Assembly (NCBI RefSeq): GCF_010093595.1
Contig: NW_022985443.1
Location: forward strand, 1,016,928 to 1,080,927
Reading direction: 5' to 3'
DNA length: 64,000 nucleotides
From: Mytilinidion resinicola
Lineage: Eukaryota > Ascomycota > Dothideomycetes > Mytilinidiales > Mytilinidiaceae
The translations under genes were made by a program, and so were the position numbers. Under the pieces are notes generated by a model. That model did not search any database and had not been told where the DNA came from. It saw only the letters and a program-made list of their open reading frames with translations. This document shows positions 41,601-51,900 of this stretch, piece after piece. Every line of letters starts with the position of its first letter. The stretch's first letter is position 1.

Positions 41601-44527
41601 TTAGAATTACTATATTCCCCTAGTACCAGGCGAATAACCGCAGTTTAAACCAATCTATTTACTAGCCCAGAATAAGCTGGAAGTGCTGGAAGAATACCTG
41701 GAAAAGAACCTAAAGTAAGGATTTATTAGACTATCGGAATCGCCCGCAGGTTACCCTGTAATATTCGTTCTAAAACTAAATAGTAAGCTACGTCTTTGCG
41801 TGGACTATAGATAACTAAACAAGATTATAATTAAAAACCGCTATCTATTACCTTTAATCTCCGAACTTAAAAACTAACTATATAAGGCTAAGTACTTTAT
41901 AAAAATAGACCTACGCGAAGGATATTACTTAATTTAGATAAGAAAAGAAGAAAAGTAGAAGACAGCTTTTAGAACTTAATATAGATACTTTAAGTATATA
42001 GTAATACTGTTTAGGCTTACTAACGCGCTAGCAATATTCTAGGCAGTAGTTAACTTAGTATTAAAGGGCTACTTAGATCGGTTTGCAGTGGCATACCTTA
42101 ATAATATCCTTATATACTTAGAAACGCTAAGCGAATATAAAATACACGTGCGAAAGGTACTTAAAAGACTTAAAGAATATAACCTTATAGTAAACCCGGA
42201 TAAGTGCGAGTTCTATAGCTAGAGAGTCGGATTCTTAGGATACGTTATTAGTCCAGGGCAGATTAAAATAGAAGAAGGCAAGGTGTCCTCTATTTAAGAA
42301 TAGCTAGAGCCCGCAAATTTAAAGGAACTATAGTTATTCCTTAGGTTAGCTAATTACTATAGGCAATTTATTAAGGGCTACTCGAAAATTGCAGAGCTAC
42401 TTATAGAACTTACTAGAAAGGACATTAAATACCGATAGACCTCGGAAGTATAAGGTGTATTTAATAAACTAAAGGCATAATTTACTTTAAAGCTAGTATT
42501 AGCAATCTTTAATCTATAAAAACCGGTTACTATTAAAAGTAATGCGTTGGATAAGGCAGTAGGAGCAATACTTAACTAACTAGACGAATAAGGGAAACTA
42601 CACCCTATAGCGTTCTACTTACGGAAGCTAAGCACGGCTAAGCTAAACTATAACGTCTATAATAAGGAACTGCTGGCTATAATAGAAGTATTTAAACAGT
42701 AAAGGGTTTACTTTAAAAGGGCAGTATATATAGTATAGGTGTATACAGACTATAAAAATCTAATATACTTTACTATAACTAAGGAGTTGAACGGAAAATA
42801 GAAAAAATAGTTAGAAAAACTAGGAACCTTTAATTTCAGGATTATATATAGAAAAGGATCTAAAAATACTTATATAAACGCACTTAGCAGAAGGCCGGAC
42901 TATATAGAAGGAGCTAAGAAAACCAGGCAACCTATACTTAAGGAAATAAGTCTAGGAACCCTTAAGTTTAACTATATATAAGCAGTAGTTGCTTATAGGT
43001 TTAAGGATAACAAGTGGTATAAACAAATTAAGGCAGTATAAAAGGTAGATTAAGAAAGCCGGGACTTAGCAGGTTATAACTGGCAAAGTTTACGACCAGA
43101 ACCTATAAACTAAGAACGCGGAGAAGTCTAGAACGGTATTATTACCTTATAAAACAAGATATTTATACCCAAAACCTTATAAAAAGAGCTTATTAAGGAA
43201 TTCTATAACACACCAGTACACGGGCACTAGGGAGTGGAAAAGACACGGGAAAGAATTGCAAGGACATTCTATTTCCCTAGACTTTAGAAACTAACAGAGA
43301 AGATTATATATAGATATAAGTGCGCGAAGAATAAGTCGGTATAATACGCACTGTATAAACTAATAAAGAGTCCCTCTATACTAGAAAGGGTATAGAAATC
43401 TATTATATAGAACTTTATAGTTAAGCTACTACAGTCTATTAAACCTATAACAGGCATAAAGTATAACGCAATATTAGTAGTTATAGACTAACTAACTAAA
43501 TATATATACTTTATCCCCTACTAAAAAGTATTAACGGCAGAAGATCTGGCCTACGCTTTCTTAAAGTACGTTATTAGCAATTACAGGCTACCCCAGGAGA
43601 TAATCTTAGACCGAGACAAGCTCTTTATATTAAAATTCTGGCAGACCCTTACTACATAACTAGGAATAAAGCATAAGCTTTCCACGGCGTTTTACCCTTA
43701 AACGGACGGGCAGACGGAAAGGCTTAATTAGACTTTAGAATAGTACCTATAATGCTATATTAATTACAGGCAGGATAATTAGGTATTGCTACTACTAATA
43801 GCCTAATTTGCCTACAACAGCGCATCTACGGAATTAACAAAAGTATTGCCCTTTTTTGCAAACTACAGTTTTAATCTAGAGGCGTATTAAGAACCCTAAC
43901 TTAATAGTATAAGGGCCTAGAGGGCACTGCTATTAGTTAAAAATATTAAAAAGCTATAAAGGCAGCTCTTAATAGACATCTAATTCCTAACGCTAAGGTT
44001 AGCAAGATATTACAACCAATACCGGGGTGTTGCACCAACCTTTAAGAGGGGAGATAGAGTCTATCTACTCTGCAAAAATATTAAGATAAAACAACTAAGT
44101 ATAAAGTTAGACTATATTAAAATTAGACTATTTAAAATACAGGATATTATTAGCCTAGTAAACTATAAGCTTAGGCTACCTAACAGGATAAAAATACACC
44201 CGGTCTTCTATATATTGCTACTAGAACCCGCACTACTAAACGCTAAGCTAGAAAATAATATAGAGGTTAACAACAATAATAAATATAAGGTCGAGCAAAT
44301 CCTGGATTCCTAATAGCACGGTTAGTAAATAAAGTACCTAATTAAGTGGAAAGAATACAGCACCTTTAAGAATATATAGGAACCGGTTAAAAGTTTAGCG
44401 AACTGTTAGGAACTCCTGCAGCAGTTTCACCGCCAGAATCCGGAACAGCCTAAAAAAATAGCGACAGCGCACTATCTAACTAGGAAGGATTAAAGGAACC
44501 TAGAGAAGGAATGCCACTGCTATATAA
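38608..44527 (+). pseudogene. inner gypsy gag-pol
   Basis: gag zinc knuckle CLLCGEQEHFANKC at about 39,591-39,632, protease 'LLDSSAQGNF' near 41,050, RT about 41,750-42,170 ('YLNNILIY'), RNase H about 42,580-42,900, integrase about 43,150-43,900, GPY-like segment and chromodomain to about 44,460. Many TAG/TAA codons, most explainable as CAG/CAA/TGG changed by C-to-T or G-to-A. It is not translatable but is the best template in the window for the family. Confidence 0.87.
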
Positions 44528-45080
44528 TTAGAATATATAGCAATAGAACAGGCGGCTGGCAGTGCCCAGCACACCCAGGAAGAAGGGAGAATACCCGACA
44601 GTCCCCGAGGCAGAAGGCGAGCCTTCCTGCTCGGCACGCTCTTGTCCTTTCTACTTAGCCTTTTTCTAATCCTCCTCTTCTATCTCCTCTAGAGTGGAAA
44701 AACCTCTGCGGAGCATATTAGAGCAACGCTGCTCTAAAAGCTTACGCTGCTTGCGCAACCGATAATGTTTAGCATACGCGGCCTCCTCCTCTTGTTCTAG
44801 CTGCGCCACGGCGGCATCTAGCTTGCGAACTACAGGACGTTAGTAAGAAATAATAATAAAGCTAGGATAACCTACAGGCAACCTTATTAATGCTAAAGAT
44901 ATTACATATACTACTAATCTTCACATATTCCCTATACTAAGTATTCCCTTCTAACACCTTACAGGCCAGACCTTTATCGCAACAGTAGAAGTAAAAAGGT
45001 ATTTTAATTCCAAATCTTGCGGAACAATTAGATAGAAGGTTACGTTGCAGAGACTTACAAGATTTCGGAACTTTAGGTAT
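44528..45080 (-). pseudogene. gypsy antisense accessory frame, type 2 (inner element)
   Basis: It lies between pol and the 3' LTR, antisense to gag-pol. It would begin at 45080 (ATA, a mutated ATG at the same place as the intact ATG of the type 1 frame). The N-terminal half has a Cys cluster around 'FYCCDKGLACKVLEG'. After stops and a frame change, the C-terminal half is a charged coiled coil: 'RKLDAAVAQLEQEEEAAYAK', 'RLRKQRKLLEQRCSNMLRRG', 'STLEEIEEED'. The tail '...GTVGYSPFFLGVLGTASRLF' overlaps the pol 3' end. The architecture recalls a common ascomycete hypothetical-protein family (Cys cluster then coiled coil; from memory). Function unknown. Confidence 0.6.
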
Positions 45081-45200
45081 TATAAAGGAAGAAACAGAAC
45101 AGCACAATAACGGCCCAGCAGATAGGGCATCGCCAGCTATTTATCCGAGACCCCACCACGGAACTACTTTCGGGCCGAAAGCCTTAAAAGGGGGAGCGAG

Positions 45201-45719
45201 TGTTACAACCTATAATATAAACCACCCGAGCGCAGAGGCACTCGCGGAGATAAGTAAGTAGATAAGACTAATTACAGAAAACCAGGTTACGGGACTAAAA
45301 GGGTTACGTGTAGGACGCATAGGGATCCTAGATTCCCCTACGGACTGCTAGTAGATAGGAATAATCTAAGAATAGGAATTACGGGATAAAGAGGTTATAT
45401 AATAGATTAGAAGGAAAGAACTAAGGATTACTATAATCTAAGAATAGGTTATAGATTAGACTAATCCAGGGACGGATTAGAGTAATCTATAAATTTCTTA
45501 GAAAGAAGCTTTTATATATAGGAACGCTCCTTTATATAAATAGGAACCTTATGTTTAACTTAAGACTTTAATACAACCTATTAGAAGTAATAACCCTGTT
45601 TTAGACCTTAATTAATTATTACCTTACCTTTTAAAGACTATTGCACCCCGACGACGACTTGCCTATATCCTGTCTTAGTTAGAGCCGCTAAGAAGGTATA
45701 GAAGAAACGACCCGTTATA
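45201..45719 (+). repeat. inner gypsy 3' LTR (519 bp, type 2)
   Basis: TGTTACAACCTATAATATAA to ...CGACCCGTTATA; same length and block order as 38089-38607. It is followed by the duplication ATAGA (45720-45724) and the remainder of the outer pol. Confidence 0.92.
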
Positions 45720-46193
45720 ATAGAGTCTACCTACTCTATAAAAATATTAAGATAAAATAACTAAGTATAAAGTTAGACTATATTAAGATTAGACTATTTA
45801 AAATATAGGACGTTATTAGCCTAGTAAACTATAAGCTTAGGCTACCTAATAGGATGAAAATACACCCGGTTTTCCACGTATTGCTACTAGAACCCGCACC
45901 ACCGAACGCTAAGCTAGAAAATAATATAGAGGTTAATAATAATAATAAATATAAGGTTAAGTAAATCCTGGATTCCCGATAATACGGTTAGTAAAAGGAG
46001 TACCTAATTAAATAGAAAGGATACAGCACCTCTGAAAACACATAGGAACTGGTTAAGAGTTTGGCGAACTGTTAGGAACTCCTGCAGCAGTTTTACCGCC
46101 AGAATTCGGAACAGCCTAGAAAGACGGCAACAGCGCACTGTCTAACTAGGAAGGATTAAAGGAACCCGGAGAAGGAATGCTACTGCTATATAA
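45720..46193 (+). pseudogene. outer gypsy pol, C-terminal part with chromodomain
   Basis: Resumes the outer pol after the nested insertion. It contains the segment after the integrase core and the chromodomain (about 45,945-46,110), aligned with inner positions 44,064-44,530. Confidence 0.85.
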
Positions 46194-46803
46194 TTAGAAT
46201 ACATGGCAATAGAACAGACGGCTAGCAGTGCCTAGCACACCCAGGGAGAAAGAAGAATACCCGACAGTCCCCGAGGCAGAAGGCAAGCCTTCCTGCTCGG
46301 CACGCTCTCGTTCTTTCTATTTAGCCTCCTTCCGATTATCTTCCTTAAGCTCTTCTAGAGTCTCGAAACCGCGATGTATTATCTCCTTACTACGCTTACG
46401 CAACAACTTCTTTTAAAAATCCAGGCAATTAAGCTTTATTATAGCAGCTCTCTAAGCATCTAAGAGAGAGGAAAGAGTCGCATAAGTCTCTAACTCCTCG
46501 CGACGGAGTTTATCCTTATTGCGGGACAACTTTCGCTCTGAACAACTTAGCGAAGGAACTAAGAAAAGCAACGGTAGATTGCAACAGCTTACAGGCAGCC
46601 GCTAAAATACCAGCAATATTACAGTTCAATTGTTGCGCCCAAACACAGGCGGCACAATAATCCGAGTTAGATGTGGAAACTATACACAATAAACCCCGAG
46701 ACTTGCACCGGGAATAAGGTATAACTTTTAAACTAGACGCGTTAATACGATTAGCAAGCACGAGACAGCTTTCTTATTTCTTAGCTTTTAAGGCGTTGGA
46801 CAT
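46194..46803 (-). pseudogene. gypsy antisense accessory frame, type 1 (outer element): Zn-cluster plus coiled coil
   Basis: Starts at ATG 46801-46803 ('MSNALKAKK', then TAA). An 81-aa open part (46516-46761) holds 'YSRCKSRGLLC', 'DYCAACVWAQQLNC', that is C-x6-C-x9-C-x2-C-x7-C. The Tyr three residues before the first Cys could be a lost Cys (TGT to TAT). After stops and one frame change, a charged coiled coil follows ('KLRKRSKEIIHRGFETLEEL') and a tail '...ASGTVGYSSFSLGVLGTASR' ends at TAA 46194-46196. Same layout as type 2 but a different sequence from about 46,310 to 46,795; sequence on both sides is shared. Function unknown; the cluster suggests zinc and possibly nucleic-acid binding. Confidence 0.62.
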
Positions 46804-46923
46804 TGTAAAGGAAGAAACAGAGTGGCACGATAACGGCCCAACAGATAGGGTATCGCCAGCTACTTATCCGAGACCCCACCACGGAAGTACTTTCGGGCCG
46901 AAAGCCTTAGAAGGGGGAGCAAG

Positions 46924-47456
46924 TGTTACAACCCGTAATACAAACAACCCGAGCGCAGAGGCACTCGCGGAGATAAGCAAGCAGATAAGACTAATTACGC
47001 AGAACTAGGTTACGGGACTAAGAGGGTCACGTGTAGGACGCATAGGGATCCTAGATTCCCCTACGGACTGCTAGTAGATAGGAACGATCTAAGAATAGGA
47101 CATCATAAGGACAGGGTCACGTGATGGCTTATCAGGCTCGTAGAGAGAAGTAAGCATAGAGCCGAACGAGCGCTTGTCGGGCTCGAGGCGCTTAGGGGCT
47201 GCGAGCTCTAAGAGCAGAACGAGTAAGAGGTTTCTTAGGACGGAGCTTTTATATAAAGGGACGCTCCTTTGCATAGATAGAAACCTTGTGTTTAACTTAA
47301 GACTTTAATACTACCTATTAGAAGTAATAACCCCGTTTTAGACCTTAATTAATTATTACCTTACCTTTTAAAAACTATTGCACCCCGATAACAACTTGCC
47401 TATACCCTGCCTTAGTATAAGATACTTAGAAGGTATAAAAGAGACAACCTGTTATA
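46924..47456 (+). repeat. outer gypsy 3' LTR (533 bp, type 1)
   Basis: TGTTACAACCCGTAATACAA to ...CAACCTGTTATA. Less mutated than its 5' partner: GC-rich U3 text such as 'CGCTTGTCGGGCTCGAGGCG' is preserved. Same 533-bp length. Confidence 0.9.
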
Positions 47457-47466
47457 TATATATCCT

Positions 47467-47732
47467 AGATAAGCTTAATTACTACCCCCCTATTTTCTCC
47501 GTATTACCCCCCTTTTTTCTTCCTGCTACCCCCCCTATATCTAGCCTAGCGCCGGCCCGTATTAATATTATTCTACTAATTATATTTACTTACTTATTAA
47601 ATATATAAAATAGTAAGGCTATATAAATTGGAAAAGATATATATATAAATCGCATAGAATATATATATATATAATAATAATAGTCTATTTACTTTATCTA
47701 CTTTAGCTAGTTTAGAAGCGGAAAGCGCCTAG
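47467..47732 (-). mobile_element. right MULE, 3' end with TIR (separated from the body by a gypsy)
   Basis: On the minus strand it continues the right MULE: CTAGGCGCTTTCCGCTTCTA, an AT tract, 'AATATTAATACGGGCCGGCG', G-tracts and the TIR end 'GTAATTAAGCTTATCT' at 47467. The gypsy at 47733-55419 separates it from the body; CCTAG is repeated on both sides. Confidence 0.88.
47728..47732. repeat. 5-bp target duplication CCTAG of the third gypsy (left)
   Basis: Matches 55420-55424. Removing the gypsy and one copy restores the MULE sequence seen uninterrupted in the left copy near 32,005-32,025. Confidence 0.92.
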
Positions 47733-48279
47733 TATAACAGGTCGTCTCTTCTATACCTTCTAAGTATTTTACACTACGGCAGGGTATAGGTAAGTTATTA
47801 TCGGGGTGTAATAGTTTTTAAAAGGTAAGGCAATAATTAATTAAGGTCTAAAACAGGGTTATTACTTTTAATAGGTAGTATTAAAGTCTTAAGTTAAATA
47901 TAAGGTTCCTATCTATATAAAGGAGCGTTTCTATATATAAAAGCTCCGTTCTAAAAGATTTGCGGATTACTCTAATCTATTCCTAGATTACTCCGATCTA
48001 TAAACCGTTCTTAGATTACGCTAATTTATAAACTGTTTTTAGATTACACCGATTTTTAGTCTCTTTTTTCTAATCTATTATATAACCTTTTTATCTTATA
48101 ATTCCTATTCTTAGATTATTCCTATCTACTAGCAGTTTATAGGGGAATCTAGGATCTCTACGCGTTTTATACGTAACCCTTTTAGTTCCGTAACCTAGTT
48201 CTTTATAATTAGTCTTATCTACTTACTTATCTCCGTAAGTGCCTCTGCGCTTAGGTGGTTTATATTATAGGTTATAATA
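47733..48279 (-). repeat. third gypsy 3' LTR (547 bp, mosaic type)
   Basis: Ends TATAACAGG... / ...TTATAATA on the plus strand. Its U3 block resembles type 2 but has about three copies of a roughly 30-bp unit (TAGATTACGCTAATYTATAA), while its U5 end ('AAGTATTTTACACTACGGCAGG') resembles type 1. Confidence 0.88.
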
Positions 48280-48399
48280 CTTACTTCCTCTTTTAAAGCT
48301 TTCGGCCTAAAAGTAATTCTATAGTAGGGTCTTAGATAAATAGCTGGCGATGCCCTATCTGCTAGGCCGTTATTATACTATTCTGTTTTTTTTTTTATA

Positions 48400-48952
48400 A
48401 TACCTAAAGTTCTAAAATCTTATAAGTTCTTATAATATAACCTTTTATCTAATTATTCTGCAAGATTCGGAATTAAAATGCCCTTTTATTCCCGCTATCG
48501 CGATAAAGGCCTGGCCTATAAGGTGTTAGAGGGGAATACTTAGTATAGGGAATATGTGAAGATTAGTAGTATATATAATGTTTTTAGTATTAATAAGGCT
48601 GCCTATAGGTTGTCCTTAGCTTATTATTATTTCCTACTAATATCCCGTAGTTTATAAGCTAGATGCCGCTATAGCATAGCTGGAATAAAAAAAGAAGGCT
48701 GCTTATACTAAATATCGTCGGTTGCGTAAGCAGCGCAAGCTCCTAAAGCAGCGTTGCTCTAATATACTCTGTAGGGGTTTTTCTACTCTAGAAAAAATAG
48801 AAGAAGAGGATTAGAAAAAGGCTAAGCAGAAAAAATAAGAGTATACCGAGCAGAAAGGCTTACCTTCTGCCTTAGAAACTATTAGGTATACTTTTTTCTT
48901 TTTAGGTGTGCTGCGTACTCCTAGTTGTCTTCTTTAAAGCCGTGCATTCTAA
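48400..48952 (+). pseudogene. gypsy antisense accessory frame, type 2 (third element)
   Basis: Antisense to this minus-strand element, in the same place as in the inner element. It shows the mutated start (ATA), Cys-cluster remnant ('CRDKGLAYKVLEG'-like) and coiled coil ('RRLRKQRKLLKQRCSNILCRG'-like) with stops. It is the same version as in the inner gypsy, not that of the outer. Confidence 0.55.
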
Positions 48953-51900
48953 TTATATAATAGTTGCAATTTGTTCTTAAATCCTTTTAACCCTTCCTAG
49001 TTAAATAGTGCGTTGTTGCCGTTTTTCTAGGCTATTCCGGATTTTGGCGGTAAAACTGCTGCAGGAGTTCCTAATAGTTTACTAAACTTTTAACCGGTTC
49101 CTATATATTTTTAGAGGTGCTATATTTTTTCTATTTAATTAGGTACTTCTTTTGCTAACTATACTGTTAGGAATTTAGGATTTACTCGACCTTATACTTA
49201 TTATTATTGTTAACCTTAATATTATTTTCCAGCTTAGTATTAGGTAGTGCGGGTTCTAGTAGTAATACGTGGAAAACCGGGTGTATTTTTATCCTATTAG
49301 GTAGCCTAAGCTTATAGTTTACTAGGCTAATAACATCCTATATTTTAAATAGTCCAATTTTAATATAGTCTAACTTTATACTTAGTTGTTTTATTTTAAT
49401 ATTTTTGCGGAGTAGGTAGACTCTATCTCCCCTTTTAAAGGTTAGTGCAATACTCTAGTATTGGTTATAATATCTTACTAACCTTAGTATTAGAAATTAG
49501 ATGTTTATTAAAAGCTGTTTTTATAGCTTTTTAATATTTTCAACTAATAGTAGTGCCCTCTAGGCCCTTATACTATTAAGTTAGGGTTTTTAATACGCCT
49601 TTAGATTAAAACTATAGTTTATAAAGAAGGGCAATACCTTTATTAACTCTATAAATGCACTATTATAGGCGAACTAGGCTATTAGTAGTAGTAATACCTA
49701 ATTATCCTACCTGTAATTAATATAGTATTATAGGTATTATTCTAAAGTCTAATTAAGCCTTTCTATTTATCCGTCCGTCTGTAGGTAAAATACTATAGAA
49801 AGCTTATACTTTATTCCTAGTTATATAGTAAAGGTCTGCCAGAATTTCGATATAAAAAGCTTATTTTAGTCTGAAATTATCTCCTAGGGTAGCCTATAAT
49901 TGCTAATAATATACTTTAAAAAAGTATAGGCTAGATTTTCTACTATTAATACTTCTTAGTAAGGGATAAAGTATATATATTTAGTTAGTCTATCCGTAAC
50001 TACTAATATTATATTATACTTTATACCTATTATAGGTTTAATAGACTATAGTAGCTTAACTATAAAGTTCTATATAATAGATTTCTATACCTTTTTTAGT
50101 ATAAAGGAACTCTTTATTAGTCTATACAGTGCGTGTTATACTAATTTATTCTTCGCGTATTTGCATCTATATATAATTTTCTCCGTTAGTTTCCGAAGTC
50201 TAGGAAAATAGAATGTTCTTGCAATTCTTTCCCGTGTTTTTTCTACTTCCTAGTGCCCGTGCACTAGTATACTATAGAATTCCTTAATAAGCTCTTTTTA
50301 TAAGGTCTTAGGTATAAATATCTTATCCTATAAGGTAATAATACTGTCCTAGATTTCTCCGCGTTCTTAATTTATAGGTTCTAGGCGCAAGCTTTGCTAG
50401 TTATAACCTGCTAAATCCCGGCTTTCTTAATCTACCTTCTGTGCTGCCTTAATTTATATATACTACTTATTATCCTCGGATCTATAAGCAACTGCTGCTT
50501 ATATATAGTTAAATTTAAGGGTTCCCGGACTAGTTTCTTTAAGTATAGGTTGCCTGGTTTTCTCGGCTCTTTCTATATAATCCGGCCTTTTGCTAAGTGC
50601 GTTTATATAAGTATTTTCAGATCCTTTTTAATACGTGATCCTGAAATTAAAGGTTCCTAGTTTTTCTAACTATTTTTTCTATTTTCTATTTAACTTCTTA
50701 GTTATAGTAAAGTATATTAGATTTTTATAGTCTGTATATATCTATACTATATATACTGCCTTTTTAAGGTAAACTTTCTACTATTTAAATACTTCTATTA
50801 TAGCTAACAGTTCCTTATTATAGATATTATAGTTTAGCTTAGCTATACTTAGCTTTTATAAGTAGAACGCTATAGGATATAGCTTCCCTTATTTATCTAG
50901 TTAGTTAAGTATTGCTTCTACTACTTTATCTAATATATTACTTTTAATAGTAACTGGTTTCTATAGGTTAAAGATTGCTAATACTAGTTTTAAAGTAAAC
51001 CGTGCTTTTAACCTATTAAATGCACCCTGCGCTTCTAGGGTCTATTTATATTTAATATCTTTTCTAGTAAGTTCTATAAGCAGCTCTGCAATTTTTAAGT
51101 AGCCCTTAATAAACTGTCTATAGTAGTTAGCTAACCCTAGGAATAACTATAGTTCCTTTAAATTTGCGGGCTCTAGCTATTCTTAGATAGAGAACACCTT
51201 GCCTTCTTCTATCTTAATCTGTCCTAGACTAATAACGTATCCTAGGAATCCAACTCTCTGCCTATAAAACTTGCACTTATCCGGGTTTACTGCAAGGTTA
51301 TATTTTCTAAGTTTTTTAAGTATCTTTCGCACGTGTATTTTATATTCGCTTAGCGTTTCTAAGTATATAAGGATATTATTAAGGTATACTACTGTAAACC
51401 GATTTAGGTAGCCCCTTAACGCTAAGTTAACTACTACCTAGAATATTACTAGCGCGTTAGTAAGCCTAAATAGTATTACTATATATTTAAAGTGTCTGTA
51501 TTAAGTTCTAAAAGCTGTCTTCTACTCTTTTCCTTCTTTTATCCGAATTAGATAGTACCTTTTATATAGGTTTAACTTTATAAAGTACTTAGCCTTATAT
51601 AGTTAGTTTTTAAGTTCGGAGATTAAAGGTAATAGATAGCGGTTTTTAATTATAATCTTGTTTAGTTGTCTATAGTCCACGCAAAGGTATAGCTTGCTAT
51701 TTACCTTTAGGATAAATATTATAAGGTAACCTGCGGGCAATTTTAATAGTCTAATAAATCCTTGCTTTAGGTTCTTCTCTAGGTATTCTTCTAGCACTTC
51801 CAGCTTATTCTAGGCTAGTAAATAGATTGGTCTAAACTGCGGTTATTTGCCTAGTATTAGGGGAATATAGTAATCCTAAGGTTAGTGCTTTAGTAATATA

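Larger units (their letters stand above)
38089..45719 (+). mobile_element. Ty3/gypsy chromovirus, inner (nested) element
   Basis: 7631 bp with two 519-bp LTRs and target duplication ATAGA. It is nested in the outer gypsy and so younger. It keeps more C and G than the outer copy (for example 'CLLCGEQEHFANKC' and 'LLDSSAQGNF' survive), though stops are still abundant. It carries a chromodomain (about 44,280-44,440: 'YKVEQILDS', 'YLIKWKEYS'), making it a chromovirus. In this group the chromodomain is thought to steer integration to heterochromatin, which fits the nesting. Confidence 0.93.
32104..47456 (+). mobile_element. Ty3/gypsy chromovirus, outer element (interrupted by a second gypsy)
   Basis: 533-bp LTRs at 32104-32636 and 46924-47456. 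The interior is split by a nested element at 38089-45719, so its own length is about 7.7 kb. Flanks are TATAT on both sides (32099-32103 and 47457-47461), consistent with a 5-bp target duplication but weak evidence in AT-rich DNA. The order gag, protease, RT, RNase H, integrase, chromodomain is visible despite saturation with TAA/TAG. It inserted at the junction between the two MULEs. Confidence 0.88.

Noticed and set aside
32099..47461. TATAT as firm proof of the outer gypsy insertion site
   Set aside because: The 5-mers match but the surroundings are AT-rich, so chance is likely enough that I treat it as supporting only. The LTR pair is the main evidence.
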